DNA of 53,383 nucleotides. Source: Chthoniobacterales bacterium (GTDB lineage Bacteria; Verrucomicrobiota; Verrucomicrobiia; Chthoniobacterales; JACTMZ01). The translations under genes and the position numbers were made by a program. Below, one piece after another: positions 9,548 through 18,668 of this stretch; within the stretch, counting starts at the first letter, position 1, and every line of letters begins with the position of its first letter. The notes beneath the pieces are model-generated. The model was given only the letters and a program-made list of their open reading frames with translations. It did not search any database and was not told the DNA's origin. Location of the stretch: positions 1 through 53,383 of the forward strand of contig JACSRX010000009.1 of NCBI GenBank assembly GCA_014879535.1, given 5' to 3'.

Positions 9548-10570
9548 TCATGTTGCGCGCGGCGCAAAAAACTCATCCGCAGCACGCGAGCAGCCGCGGG
9601 GCAGTGCGGAAGGATCCCGGCCCAGGAGTTCGAAAGCGTTGCCCCGGCGCACCGCGAGATCCCGTGTGCGGATGGCACAGACCGAGCCAGTGTTCGCGGC
9701 GTCGTAGATGAGAACAATGCCGGGTTGCCCATCAGGCACTTCCTGCAGTGTGGCGGGGTCGGCGATCACGGCTTTTGCCCACGGCGGACCTTGGTGCAGG
9801 CCTTTGGGCCCCCGGGCATAAAACTGCGAACTCAATTCCGTCATTCCGTATTCATTGATGATCCGATCTCCGGGTATGCCAAGTATGTCCTCGAACATGG
9901 CATAGAGCTCGGGGCGGGAGATTTCACGTCGGCTGCCTTTGTAGCCGCCGGTTTCCATGACCGATGATCCCTCGGGAAGCCTGATTCCCTTCGACTTGAG
10001 CACTTCGAACAATCGCAGGAAGCCAAGCGCGGTGCCAAGAAGGCAGACTGGAGTTGCAAGATCGCCGAGACGGGCAAGGTCAATGCTTCCGCCCCATGCG
10101 ATGAAATTCTCCCTTGGCACGAGGGTGGCGAGCATGTGGCTCAGCGAGGAATGAGGCGCCTCGTCGGGGTGGGGCGCGAGCGCCAAGTATGGCGCCCTTG
10201 GAAGTTTGGCGTGGTGCCAACCGGCGAGGATGGCGGCTTCGTAGATGGCAAGAGTGCGGAAATGGTGGCGTCCGTAGCCTTCCCCGGTCGTTCCGCTGGT
10301 GTGGAAGGTTCCGATCGTCTGCCCCGGCGGGAAGGCCCGCAGATCCGCATGCTTGAAGGCCTCTTGAGGAAGAGCAGGGATCTCGCGCCAATGGGTGACA
10401 TCCTCCCCAACACCGAGTGCTTGGCAGAACTCACGATAAGGCGCATTCCCGCGGAAATGGAGCGCGTGCAATTCCGGGAGAACCTGATCGAGAGACTCCA
10501 CCCCGGTCCCGTTGATCCACCCGAGGATCCGGGCTTCCATTGGATCAAGTCCGGTTGCAGGATGGGCCAT
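9548..10570 (-). CDS. LuxE-like acyl-protein synthetase / AMP-dependent ligase
   Basis: A 340-residue protein of the LuxE/acyl-adenylating superfamily. The adenylation signature 'FHTSGTTGEGYGRHHF' is followed by 'PHPDEAPHSSLSHML' and, later, 'ETGGYKGSRREISRPELY' and 'INEYGMTELSSQFY', the family's ATP-binding A5-like motif. LuxE enzymes activate a fatty acid as acyl-AMP and pass it to a protein thiol; the substrate here is unknown. The start at 10570 has a GGCAGGA ribosome site 8 nt upstream, and an upstream in-frame ATG lacks one. It precedes recC by 9 nt, an unusual partner for recBCD. It is divergent from the TPR operon. Confidence 0.8.
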   Translation of the reverse strand: MAHPATGLDPMEARILGWINGTGVESLDQVLPELHALHFRGNAPYREFCQALGVGEDVTHWREIPALPQEAFKHADLRAFPPGQTIGTFHTSGTTGEGYGRHHFRTLAIYEAAILAGWHHAKLPRAPYLALAPHPDEAPHSSLSHMLATLVPRENFIAWGGSIDLARLGDLATPVCLLGTALGFLRLFEVLKSKGIRLPEGSSVMETGGYKGSRREISRPELYAMFEDILGIPGDRIINEYGMTELSSQFYARGPKGLHQGPPWAKAVIADPATLQEVPDGQPGIVLIYDAANTGSVCAIRTRDLAVRRGNAFELLGRDPSALPRGCSRAADEFFAPRAT

Positions 10571-10654
10571 GGCGGGTATCCTGCCATCAGTTGTGACGGC
10601 AGGAATGCAATTTTCACCTCGCGCAAACCGAAGTAACAGGCACATTTTTCACCG

Positions 10655-13489
10655 GTGACTGCGATTGGAAATTTTGTGCGCCTGATGGTGGCGGCCCTGG
10701 CTGTCACGGCGGCTGTCTGCAGGCTTCCAGCGCAGGAGCCCGCGGAACCTGCCGCGGAGGTCGGCACAGCCAGGGATCTGATCTTCAAGGCGGATTCCGA
10801 ATACAGTGCCAAGCGCTACCCGGAGGCGGTGAAGGGGTATGAGAAGTTTTTGGCTGATTACGGCGCCTCGGAAGAAGCCAAGGAATATTTGCCGCATGTG
10901 CGCTACAATCTTTCGGCGGCCTTGATGCAGAGCCAGAAGTTTGATGCCGCCGCCGAGGCGATCGCTGCAGCGAAGAAGATCGAAGGGATGTCCCAGGAGA
11001 AGCGCGAGAATCTTGCCTTCTGGCTCGGCGTCGCGCTCTTGCAGACGGACGACCATGCAAAGGCGCAGGAGGCACTGAAGGCCTTCATGCAGGAATTCCC
11101 CAAATCCAGACGCCGGCAGGATGCCGCCATGCTCGCCGCCACGTCGCTGCTTGCCCAAGATAAGTTCAAAGAGGCCGCAGAGGCAATGAAGGTGATCCGA
11201 CAGGATCCCAACAACGTGCACCGTGGCCGCGCGGTCGTGATGGAGCTGCACAGCCTGATAGAGACGGGGCAGGATGCGGCCGCGTTGGAGTTGCTGGCGG
11301 CGGAAGGAGCCAACCAAGACAGCATCATCCAGATTGCCACCTTCCAGACGCTTGCAATGCAGTTGGGCGAGAAATTGCTGGAGGAAGAGAAACCCCGCGA
11401 GGCGATCCGCGCGCTGCAAACGATCTGGAGCAGGGAGCGTTTGATTGCCCACCAAAAGCGCCGGCTCGCGGATATCCAGAAACGGCTTCAGGCGCTGGAT
11501 GCCTCCCAAACCCCGGATATTTTCGAGCGGGCGCACGCAAGGCAAGTTGCGCGGGAAATCGAGCAGGAGTTGAAGAACCTCGAGAAAATACCCTCCTTCG
11601 ATGCGTCGGTCCGATTCCGCATGGCCAGTGCCTTCCATCAGATGGACCGTTATCGCGAATGTGCGTTGCTGCTGGACGACATGTTGCGGGAGATGCCTCC
11701 GGACAAGGTGGTCGAGCAGGCATCAATGACCGCCCTTCAAAGCTGGATGGCGATCGAGAGTTATGAGAAGGCGGTGCTGGACGCCGATTTCTTCGCTCAA
11801 CGGTTTCCCGCCTCGAAGCAGCTTCCTCTGGTGCTTTACCTCAAGGGCATCGCCCAGCAACAGGCGCGTGATTACGACGGGGCGCTGGCAACGTTCGATG
11901 AAATCGGTTTGAAGTTTCCAGAAACGCCGCAGGCTCCTCGGGCGTTGTTCATGAAAGGGTTCACGCAGTTGCTGGCTGAAAACAACGATGCAGCTTCCGA
12001 GCTGTTCGCTGCATTCCGTGAAAAATACCCCGGTGACGAGTTGGAGGAATCCGCAATCTATTGGCAGGGTTCGGCTCTGGCCTTTGCCAAGAAGTTCCCC
12101 GAGGCGCGCGAGGTTCTTGCGATCGTTCCGGAAAAATTTCCGCAAGGAGCGCTTCTTGGCCCATCGGCATTCCGTCGCGCCTACTGTGCGCAATCCATGC
12201 GCGACTACGAAACGGCGGAACAGGAACTCAAATCCTATCTGGGCGAATTTCCCGATGGAGAGGAAAATGCCGAGGCGCGCATTCTCCTGGGAGATGCCCT
12301 GCTCGCCCAAGCGAAGTCCGACGAAGGCAAGGAGGTTTATTCATCGGTGCCGGAAGAGTCCGGGCGTTTCCATGAGGAAGCGCAATTCAAGCTGGCCAAG
12401 GTGCTCAAGTTGGAGGAGGACTACGAGGGGTTGCGTGCATTGATGCAGGAGTTCCTTGCACAGCACCCCAACAGCCCGCGTGCGGCCGAGGCGCTTTTCC
12501 TGATCGGCCAAGCTTGGCGGCAAGAGGACCAGCAGGACAAGGCCATCGAGGAGTATTGGAAGGCCATCAAGAAGTTCGGCAATGACCCGAATTCCTACTC
12601 CGTCGAGGACCTTTTCCTGGCACTGGGGAGGCTTTACCGTGGGGATTCGGAAAAGCAGGATTATCTGGCGGATTTGCGCGCGCTGCGCCAGCAGGCCGAG
12701 GCGGATGGTCAGAAGGTTCTCGCCGTGCGGACGATTTGGGCTTTGGCTCAGGCCGTCAAAAAAACCGACCCAAGTCTCGCGCAGGCCTTGCTCCGGGAGG
12801 CCTCGGTGCAAATCGAGCCTTCGGTGACCAGCCCGGCCGTGCTCGCGGACTGCGCCGAGGCCCAGGTGGTGACGGCCGAACAGCAAACCGACCCGGCGGA
12901 GTCCGCGCGGCGTCAGGAATTGGCGACGGACATTTACCGGGATCTCCTGAAGTGGCATCCGCGTGCCCCGCAGAAGGACAAAGCGCTCGGCGCGTTGGCA
13001 AGGCTGGCCCTTGCAAAGGGCGACAAGCAAACCGCACTCGACTATTATGCGCGGATCGAGCGGGATACTCCGTGGTCCCCGTTGATGGGCGAAGTGCTGA
13101 TGACCCGCGCACAACTCGAAATCGGAGAGGGACGGCTCGATGAGGCGGCAGATTCCTACACCCGACTGCTTGCGGCGGAGAACGTTTCGGGGAAAACCAA
13201 GGCCGAAGCGTTGCTGGCACTTGGCGAATTGGAGATGCAGCGGGACCGTCCCAAGGCGGCCATCCCCTACTACCAGCGCATCTACATCCTCTACGGAAAG
13301 TGGCGCAATTCGGTGGCCAAGGCCTATCTTCGCAGCGGAGAGGCGTTTGAAAAAATCGACGATCTCGAAGCCGCACGCAAGACCTACGAGGAGTTGGCAA
13401 ACAGCGAGGATCTTGCGTCCATGCCCGAGGCCGACCAGGCGCGGGAACGACTCAAGAAATTCGCCCCACCCAAGGAGGCCTCGTCATGA
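10655..13489 (+). CDS. Large secreted TPR-repeat protein
   Basis: 944 residues from a GTG start; an ATG at 10685 would give 934. The hydrophobic N-terminus ending '...AAVCRLPAQ' is a signal peptide, so the protein is probably periplasmic. The rest is a long array of helical TPR units, recognisable by recurring patterns such as 'YPEAVKGYEKFLADYG', 'YDGALATFDEIGLKFP' and 'FLIGQAWRQEDQQDKAIEEYW'. Such arrays are protein-binding scaffolds, as in YbgF/CpoB or BamD. It heads a chained operon with ExbB/ExbD-like genes, overlapping the next gene in an ATGA. An energised envelope complex is the likely context, but no exact function can be read. Confidence 0.85.
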   Translation: MTAIGNFVRLMVAALAVTAAVCRLPAQEPAEPAAEVGTARDLIFKADSEYSAKRYPEAVKGYEKFLADYGASEEAKEYLPHVRYNLSAALMQSQKFDAAAEAIAAAKKIEGMSQEKRENLAFWLGVALLQTDDHAKAQEALKAFMQEFPKSRRRQDAAMLAATSLLAQDKFKEAAEAMKVIRQDPNNVHRGRAVVMELHSLIETGQDAAALELLAAEGANQDSIIQIATFQTLAMQLGEKLLEEEKPREAIRALQTIWSRERLIAHQKRRLADIQKRLQALDASQTPDIFERAHARQVAREIEQELKNLEKIPSFDASVRFRMASAFHQMDRYRECALLLDDMLREMPPDKVVEQASMTALQSWMAIESYEKAVLDADFFAQRFPASKQLPLVLYLKGIAQQQARDYDGALATFDEIGLKFPETPQAPRALFMKGFTQLLAENNDAASELFAAFREKYPGDELEESAIYWQGSALAFAKKFPEAREVLAIVPEKFPQGALLGPSAFRRAYCAQSMRDYETAEQELKSYLGEFPDGEENAEARILLGDALLAQAKSDEGKEVYSSVPEESGRFHEEAQFKLAKVLKLEEDYEGLRALMQEFLAQHPNSPRAAEALFLIGQAWRQEDQQDKAIEEYWKAIKKFGNDPNSYSVEDLFLALGRLYRGDSEKQDYLADLRALRQQAEADGQKVLAVRTIWALAQAVKKTDPSLAQALLREASVQIEPSVTSPAVLADCAEAQVVTAEQQTDPAESARRQELATDIYRDLLKWHPRAPQKDKALGALARLALAKGDKQTALDYYARIERDTPWSPLMGEVLMTRAQLEIGEGRLDEAADSYTRLLAAENVSGKTKAEALLALGELEMQRDRPKAAIPYYQRIYILYGKWRNSVAKAYLRSGEAFEKIDDLEAARKTYEELANSEDLASMPEADQARERLKKFAPPKEASS

Positions 13490-14385
13490 AACGCCTCATA
13501 CCGCTTTTTCTCCTGGGTGTGGCGGTCGCGAAGCCGGTTCTCGCCCAAGACGTGATTGAGTTTGCGGACGGCACCACGCGCGAAGGGCAGGTGGTGGGTG
13601 CGGACGAAAAATTTTTCCGCCTGCGGATTCCTCCCCCGATGCCGGGACAGACATCAGCCACGGTGTCGATCAACCGGGCCGACGTGGATAAGATCGTGTT
13701 TGGGCCCGACGCGGAGCTTGAAGTCCTGCGCAACGACATTTCGATCGGGCGCACGGCTGCGGCGAGGGTCGCATGGCAGAAGCGCGAGCCGTTTCTTGCC
13801 GTGCCGGAATCACATGCCGCCGAGGCGGGCGTGCTCTATGCGCAAATCCTGCTGCTTTCCTCCGATCCCAAACGCCATGAAGAGGCGCTTGAACTCTGCA
13901 GCCGCATCGAGAAGGAGGCGTGGAACCAGCATGATCGAGAGCGGGCCACGAGGGGAAGGCTGGGCGCCATGCTCAAGCTGGGGCGCGTCGATGAGGTCTC
14001 CAAGGAGGCGCAATCCATTGCAGAGGCTGCGGAGGATCCCGAACTGCTGCTGGAGACCAAACTGCTTCTCGCCCAGACACGGATTGCCGCATTGCAGGAA
14101 TTGCTGGAAGAGAACCCCCGATGGAGCGAGGACCCGCCCGTGAGGGATCAAAGGAACCGGCTGTTGAACGAGGCGCTCGACATGGCTTTGTATCCGTTCC
14201 TGTTCCACGGCACCGAGCACGAGCAGGCTGCCGAGGGGCTTTGGCTGGCCCGTGAAGCTTATACGCTGGCCGGGAACGACAAATCCGCCCGCGAAGTTGC
14301 CACCGACATCGTCACCATATATCCCAAGACGCGGCGGGCTGGCGCCGCCGGACAAGCACTCAAAGAAACCAATCCCGAATCATGA
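13486..14385 (+). CDS. Secreted repeat protein of the ExbB/ExbD operon
   Basis: 299 residues with a clear signal peptide (MKRLIPLFLLGVAVAKPVLAQ). After it comes a small beta-rich segment (VIEFADGTTREGQVVG...RLRIPPP), which looks like a surface-adhesion or SH3-like barrel. The remainder is an alpha-helical, TPR-like solenoid (residues ~110-299). It overlaps both neighbours by ATGA, so it is translationally coupled and probably acts with the upstream TPR protein at the periplasmic face. I do not recognise a named family. Confidence 0.75.
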   Translation: MKRLIPLFLLGVAVAKPVLAQDVIEFADGTTREGQVVGADEKFFRLRIPPPMPGQTSATVSINRADVDKIVFGPDAELEVLRNDISIGRTAAARVAWQKREPFLAVPESHAAEAGVLYAQILLLSSDPKRHEEALELCSRIEKEAWNQHDRERATRGRLGAMLKLGRVDEVSKEAQSIAEAAEDPELLLETKLLLAQTRIAALQELLEENPRWSEDPPVRDQRNRLLNEALDMALYPFLFHGTEHEQAAEGLWLAREAYTLAGNDKSAREVATDIVTIYPKTRRAGAAGQALKETNPES

Positions 14386-15191
14386 GAACTCCAACCCTCC
14401 GTTCCTTCACCCTCATTGTCTCCATCATTCTTCTGGCGGCTGCGTTTCCCGCGTCGGCCCAGGAAAATGCCGCCGAAGGAGCAACGCCCGCCCCGCCGCC
14501 GGTGGTGGAGAAAAGCCTGCTTGATCTTTTCAACGCGGGAGGGGCCCTCATGTGGCCGATCCTCCTGTGTTCGATCGGGACGATTGCGGTCGGTGTCTAT
14601 TGCTTCCTCCAGATCAGTCCCAAAAAGATGATGCCTCCCGCGCAGGTGGCTGCCGTGTCGCAATACATGCAGCGGCATGATGCCAACTCCGCCTACCAGT
14701 TGACCCAGAGTTCACCCAATGTCTTTGCCAACACGATGAGTTCGGCGCTTTTGAAGGTGAATTTCGAGCGCGAACTAGCCAACAAAGTCTCCATGGAGCA
14801 GGCCGCAGGCGAAACCCTTGTTCAGGAGGAGACACGCCTGATGATCTGGGTCAATTACCTCAACATCTTCGCCACGATTGCCCCAATGCTCGGTCTTCTC
14901 GGCACGGTGACCGGCATGATCCAGAGCTTCGATCAACTGGCTGCCGGCCGCAGTGAGCCGCAGGATCTGGCAGGCGGCATCGGAGAGGCGATGCTGACGA
15001 CAGCAGGCGGCCTCATCGTCGGCATCCCCGCCATGTTTCTCTATTTCTACTTCCGCAACCTCTTGCAGGTTGTCATTGGGAACATCCAGAAGTCTGTCAC
15101 GTTCATGATCGACGTGCTCTCGGGTGAACTCAAACTTGACAGCGCGGCGCACGCCTACGAGCAGGCCGAGCCGGAACAGACCGCGGAATAA
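14382..15191 (+). CDS. MotA/TolQ/ExbB-family proton channel protein
   Basis: 269 residues. There is a signal-like hydrophobic N-terminus, then a Pro/Ala-rich linker, then a transmembrane helix 'GGALMWPILLCSIGTIAVGVY' (about 53-73). A long cytoplasmic segment follows, and two C-terminal helices around 'LNIFATIAPMLGLLGTVTGMI' and 'EAMLTTAGGLIVGIPAMFLYFYF' carry the ExbB/TolQ signatures (GLLGTVTGM; TTAGGLIVGIP). The family forms proton-driven motors with ExbD/TolR, and two such partners follow directly. The extra N-terminal leader compared with E. coli ExbB is common in PVC bacteria. Confidence 0.9.
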   Translation: MRTPTLRSFTLIVSIILLAAAFPASAQENAAEGATPAPPPVVEKSLLDLFNAGGALMWPILLCSIGTIAVGVYCFLQISPKKMMPPAQVAAVSQYMQRHDANSAYQLTQSSPNVFANTMSSALLKVNFERELANKVSMEQAAGETLVQEETRLMIWVNYLNIFATIAPMLGLLGTVTGMIQSFDQLAAGRSEPQDLAGGIGEAMLTTAGGLIVGIPAMFLYFYFRNLLQVVIGNIQKSVTFMIDVLSGELKLDSAAHAYEQAEPEQTAE

Positions 15192-15196
15192 GGAGC

Positions 15197-15604
15197 ATGA
15201 AGATTGTCCGTCGAGCCGAAGAGAACGTGGGCTTCCAGCTCGCGCCGATGATCGACATGACTTTTCTGCTGCTCGTTTTCTTCATGGTCACCACGAAGAT
15301 CTCCAAGGAGCAGATCAAGCAAGAGATCAAACTGCCCACAGCAAGCAATGCAATCATTCCCCCCGAAGTAAGCAACCGTGACATCATCAGCATTGATGCT
15401 GGTGGGCGCTATTTCATCGGGCAGACTCCGGCAGGCAAGAAGGAACTTGCCGATTACCTCAAGAAACGATTTGAGAAGAACCCCCCGCTGCGGCTCTACA
15501 TCCGCGCCGACAAATCGACGCCCGGGAAAAAAATCAAAGAGGTTATGAAAATGGCCGCCGATGCCGGGGCTCTGGATGTGATTTTCGGAAGTTACCAATC
15601 CTGA
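15197..15604 (+). CDS. ExbD/TolR-family biopolymer transport protein (first copy)
   Basis: 135 residues with a short cytoplasmic N-terminus and one transmembrane helix containing the conserved Asp of the proton path ('LAPMIDMTFLLLVFFMV', Asp24). A periplasmic alpha/beta domain ends 'YIRADKSTPGKKIKEVM...ALDVIFG'. An AAGGAG ribosome site precedes the ATG. It is the partner of the ExbB protein that ends 5 nt upstream. Paired with the second ExbD copy next to it, this suggests a heteromeric ExbD dimer in the motor. Confidence 0.92.
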   Translation: MKIVRRAEENVGFQLAPMIDMTFLLLVFFMVTTKISKEQIKQEIKLPTASNAIIPPEVSNRDIISIDAGGRYFIGQTPAGKKELADYLKKRFEKNPPLRLYIRADKSTPGKKIKEVMKMAADAGALDVIFGSYQS

Positions 15605-15608
15605 TGCC

Positions 15609-16058
15609 ATGAAAATCCGCCGTCGCGACAGCGAGCTCGTCGAGATGCAGATGGGACCCATGATTGACATGGTCTTCCTGCTTCTGGTGTTCTTCATGGT
15701 CACGGCGAAGCCGATCAAGCAGGAAAGCGATATCAGCCTCGGCCTCCCCGGCACAGTGTCAGCCGAAGAAAGCGTTGATTTGCCCGACGAACAGCGCATT
15801 CGCATCGAGGATGACGGGCGCATTGTGCTCAACGACGCCACCCTCGCCGAGCCGGGGGACACGGGACTGACCGAATTGGTCGCCACGCTCAAGCGTTTCA
15901 AGGAGTCGGCGGATGCCAACAAGGCTGACGCCCTGGTCACGCTGGATGCGGCGGATGGAACCAACCATCAACGCATTGTCGATGTGCTCAACGCCTGTGC
16001 TCGGGCGGACATCACCGGGGTGACGTTCTCGGACAGCACTGCAGGGGAGGAAATGTGA
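15609..16058 (+). CDS. ExbD/TolR-family biopolymer transport protein (second copy)
   Basis: 149 residues with the same architecture as the previous gene: a basic N-terminus (MKIRRRDSELVEMQ), a transmembrane helix with the proton-path Asp ('MGPMIDMVFLLLVFFMV', Asp21), then a periplasmic domain ending 'NACARADITGVTFSD'. The two ExbDs are clearly paralogous in the membrane segment but divergent in the periplasmic domain, so they may bind different partners. The start lies 4 nt after the previous stop, and translation is probably coupled. Confidence 0.92.
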   Translation: MKIRRRDSELVEMQMGPMIDMVFLLLVFFMVTAKPIKQESDISLGLPGTVSAEESVDLPDEQRIRIEDDGRIVLNDATLAEPGDTGLTELVATLKRFKESADANKADALVTLDAADGTNHQRIVDVLNACARADITGVTFSDSTAGEEM

Positions 16059-16062
16059 TGCC

Positions 16063-17109
16063 ATGACCCAAGCCGTGCTCGATCCACAAGTCCAAGCGCG
16101 CCTGCGGCGCCGGCGGATCATCATTTCCGTCATCGTTGCCAGCATTCTCGTGCACTTCGCGGGTGCGATTGTCGCAGGCATCTGGATTGTTGCGCGTTAC
16201 TTGCTGCCGACGCCCGCCACCTTCGAGGTGAAAAAGGAGATCCGCATTGCTGCCGAGGAGCGCCAGCACCGGATGAACATGGACGAGTTCGACGCGTTGA
16301 AGCCCAAACCCTCTTTCCAAGACAAACTTTCCACAGCGCGGCCCACGGAGTTCTCCCTCCCCGATCTGCCAACCATGCCGCTTGATGCGGTTTCCACCGT
16401 GGATCCGAGCGACATCGTTTCCGACCAAATCGACGGGTTGGCCTCCGCGGCGGGGGACGGCTCGGGATCCGGCACCGGCGGGGGAAAGGGGGGCTCGATC
16501 TCGTTCCTTGGGGTCACCAGCACCGGGCGAAGGATTGTGCTTCTCTTCGACATTTCCACCACGGTGACCAAGGCGGTTGATCGGGCCGGGGTGCCTATGG
16601 AGAAGATCAAGGAGAAGACGGTCGAGCTTGTCAACTCGCTGGGCATCAACACGACGTTTGGAATCGGTCAGTTCGCCCGGAATTACGCCTTCTTCAACAA
16701 CGAGCTGCTTCCTGCCACCGATCCGAACAAGGCCAAGGTCAAGGCTTGGCTGGACGAATGGTTCACCACAAGCGGCTCGATGAAGCCCAACACCCCGCAC
16801 GCGGTGCGGGGCAGTCCCGGATTCATCGAAGTGCTCAAGGCTGCGTTCAAGCTCAAGCCGGACTTGATCTACATCATTTCGGACGGAGGGTTCTACCGAG
16901 GTTCGTCCTCCTCGGGTGAAAACACGCACGGGGAGAAAATTCCCTATGAAGAGATCAACCGGACCTTGAGAGAGCTGCAGGAGGAACTTCCCATGCCGGC
17001 CAACATCAACTTCATCGGTGTCGGAATGAAGAAGGATGATCTTTCCGGCATGAAGTCCATCATCCGCACGCGCGGCGGAAGCGGGAAATTCCGCCAGCTG
17101 GAAGAGTGA
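16063..17109 (+). CDS. Membrane-anchored von Willebrand factor A domain protein
   Basis: 348 residues: a basic N-terminus, one transmembrane helix (IIISVIVASILVHFAGAIVAG, ~20-40), an extended linker rich in Gly/Ser (~140-160), then a vWA domain beginning 'GRRIVLLFDISTTVT'. The metal-site motif reads DISTT rather than the canonical DxSxS, with Thr in the last place, which may still bind metal. 'LIYIISDGGFYRG' is the later MIDAS-loop strand. The ribosome site GGAGGA is ~13 nt upstream. As the last gene of the TPR-ExbB-ExbD-ExbD chain it takes the slot where TonB/TolA-like energy transducers usually sit. Confidence 0.85.
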   Translation: MTQAVLDPQVQARLRRRRIIISVIVASILVHFAGAIVAGIWIVARYLLPTPATFEVKKEIRIAAEERQHRMNMDEFDALKPKPSFQDKLSTARPTEFSLPDLPTMPLDAVSTVDPSDIVSDQIDGLASAAGDGSGSGTGGGKGGSISFLGVTSTGRRIVLLFDISTTVTKAVDRAGVPMEKIKEKTVELVNSLGINTTFGIGQFARNYAFFNNELLPATDPNKAKVKAWLDEWFTTSGSMKPNTPHAVRGSPGFIEVLKAAFKLKPDLIYIISDGGFYRGSSSSGENTHGEKIPYEEINRTLRELQEELPMPANINFIGVGMKKDDLSGMKSIIRTRGGSGKFRQLEE

Positions 17110-17169
17110 CTTTTCGCCGGCCCTGTTGATGGGCTCGCCAAACCGCCCGCATTCGTTCAAGTATCGGGA

Positions 17170-17814
17170 ATGCAGCGTTTGATGGAAGGCATTCACCGCT
17201 TTCAGAGCGAGGTGTTCGGCGAATACAGGGAGTTGTTCCAGCGGCTGTCCGCGGAGGGGCAGAATCCCCACACTCTGTTCATCACATGCTCCGATTCAAG
17301 GGTGCTCGCGGAACTGATCACCCACAGTCAGCCGGGCGACCTCTTTGTGGTGAAAAATGTCGGCAACATCGTTCCTCCCGCCGGAGTGAAGGGTGCAACC
17401 AATTCGACGGCGGCGGCCATCGAATTTGCCGTGTCGGCCTTGGGCGTCGAGGATGTTGTCGTCTGCGGACACACCCAATGCGGCGCCATGCGGGCTCTTC
17501 TCGAACCACCCGCGGACCTCGCGGCGATGCCCCACCTGGCCGAGTGGCTTGAGGTTGCGGCGCCAGTCCGCAGCGTCCTGGAGACGCATTACAGTCACAT
17601 CGAGAGCATCGAGGAGCGCGTCAATGCCGCCGCAGAGGAAAATGCCCTTCACGCGCTGGAGAATCTGCAGAGCTACCCTGTTGTCCGCGAGCGGTTGCTG
17701 GACGGGCGCCTGCGGCTGCACGCATGGTTCTTCAAGATCGCGACGGGTCAGCTTTACGCCTATCGTCCTGAAACGTTCCAATACGAGCCGCTTGGCGGTG
17801 ATGAGGCGTTGTAA
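17170..17814 (+). CDS. Beta-class carbonic anhydrase
   Basis: 214 residues. Zinc ligands and catalytic residues are visible: C40-S-D42-S-R44 (the Asp-Arg dyad) and H101-TQ-C104. Also present are 'GDLFVVKNVGNIVPP' and a C-terminal 'LHAWFFKIATGQLYAY'. The enzyme interconverts CO2 and bicarbonate and is likely cytoplasmic. Other possible functions of the family, such as cyanate-linked CynT, cannot be separated by sequence. The start at 17170 could instead be the ATG at 17182. Confidence 0.94.
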   Translation: MQRLMEGIHRFQSEVFGEYRELFQRLSAEGQNPHTLFITCSDSRVLAELITHSQPGDLFVVKNVGNIVPPAGVKGATNSTAAAIEFAVSALGVEDVVVCGHTQCGAMRALLEPPADLAAMPHLAEWLEVAAPVRSVLETHYSHIESIEERVNAAAEENALHALENLQSYPVVRERLLDGRLRLHAWFFKIATGQLYAYRPETFQYEPLGGDEAL

Positions 17815-17822
17815 CCCCGGCG

Positions 17823-18593
17823 TCATTCCTCCCCGAGTTTGATGGTGACAACGTAGCGCCACGTCTGGAGAAACTCCGCGCCGGGATGTGACGCCCATGT
17901 GCGGAGGGTTCCCGCATGTCCGTGGGAGCCGGCTTCCTCAAGCTGGCTGGCGATGAAGCCCGCAATCCGGTGCGGCGAATTGCAGCGCTCCGTCCAGACA
18001 CCCGTCGAAATGGGAGAGAACCCGGCATCCGCCATCCAGCCACCAAGGAGGGCCCCTGCCTGTGTGCAGCCTCCGTTGTCGTCATGGAGGCGGCGGTAGG
18101 CGCTGATCGCCTCCGTGACCGCGCCCGGGCACGGAGCCATCTCGAACCTGTCCCAATCGGGACTGCACACAGCGGCGAAGCCGCCCGGTCGTGTCACGCG
18201 GTGGAACTCGCGCAGCACGCGCTGCGGCTCGAGCAATTGTTCGAGCAACGCGTGCGAGAACACGAGGTCGAACGAGGAATCCTGGAAGGGAATCCCGTAG
18301 GCCGAGCCGTGGATGAAGCTTGCGTTGACGATTTCGCGGCCCTGCGAAAGCCGGCGTGCGCGTTCGAGGTGGCCCGGTGAGATGTCCAAGCCGGTGACCC
18401 GTCCGGGGAAGACGCGTTCGGCGATGTCATTCGTGATCGTGCCGGGGCCGCAGCCGGCATCAAGCACGTCGAATCCCGGCTGCAGGAGCGGGGCGAGGAA
18501 AAACCCGTGGCTTTCCAGATCGCGGGCCGCCATCGAGGCGGTCGCATCCGGATCGTGACCGGGTGTGCGGGTGTGTTCTTGTGTCAGGGTCAT
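17823..18593 (-). CDS. SAM-dependent class I methyltransferase
   Basis: 256 residues from the ATG at 18593, where the conserved part begins (MTLTQEHTRTPG). SAM-binding motif I is 'VLDAGCGPGTITNDIA', motif II 'VTGLDISPGHLERAR', and later 'FDLVFSHALLEQL' and 'FHRVTRPGGFAAVCSPDW', typical of UbiE/Methyltransf_11 proteins. The acceptor is unknown. It lies downstream of cfa on the same strand but is separated from it by a terminator-like hairpin, so it may be transcribed alone. The open frame extends upstream without a ribosome site and I did not use that extension. Confidence 0.85.
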   Translation of the reverse strand: MTLTQEHTRTPGHDPDATASMAARDLESHGFFLAPLLQPGFDVLDAGCGPGTITNDIAERVFPGRVTGLDISPGHLERARRLSQGREIVNASFIHGSAYGIPFQDSSFDLVFSHALLEQLLEPQRVLREFHRVTRPGGFAAVCSPDWDRFEMAPCPGAVTEAISAYRRLHDDNGGCTQAGALLGGWMADAGFSPISTGVWTERCNSPHRIAGFIASQLEEAGSHGHAGTLRTWASHPGAEFLQTWRYVVTIKLGEE

Positions 18594-18644
18594 GGTGCTT
18601 TCGTGGTTGCGACCCGGAACCGTCCCGCCGTGGAAAATGAAAAT

Positions 18645-18668
18645 CCCACGACCGGGGCCGGCCGTGGG
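18645..18668 (-). terminator. Terminator-like hairpin between cfa and the methyltransferase gene
   Basis: CCCACG...CGTGGG with an inner CCGG/CCGG stem (one A-C mismatch) is followed on the minus strand by ATTTTCATTTTC. It lies 167 nt after the cfa stop and could end the lipid operon. The loop is very tight, so the call is tentative. The rest of 18669-18834 shows only a 26-codon frame that I could not support as a gene. Confidence 0.45.
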
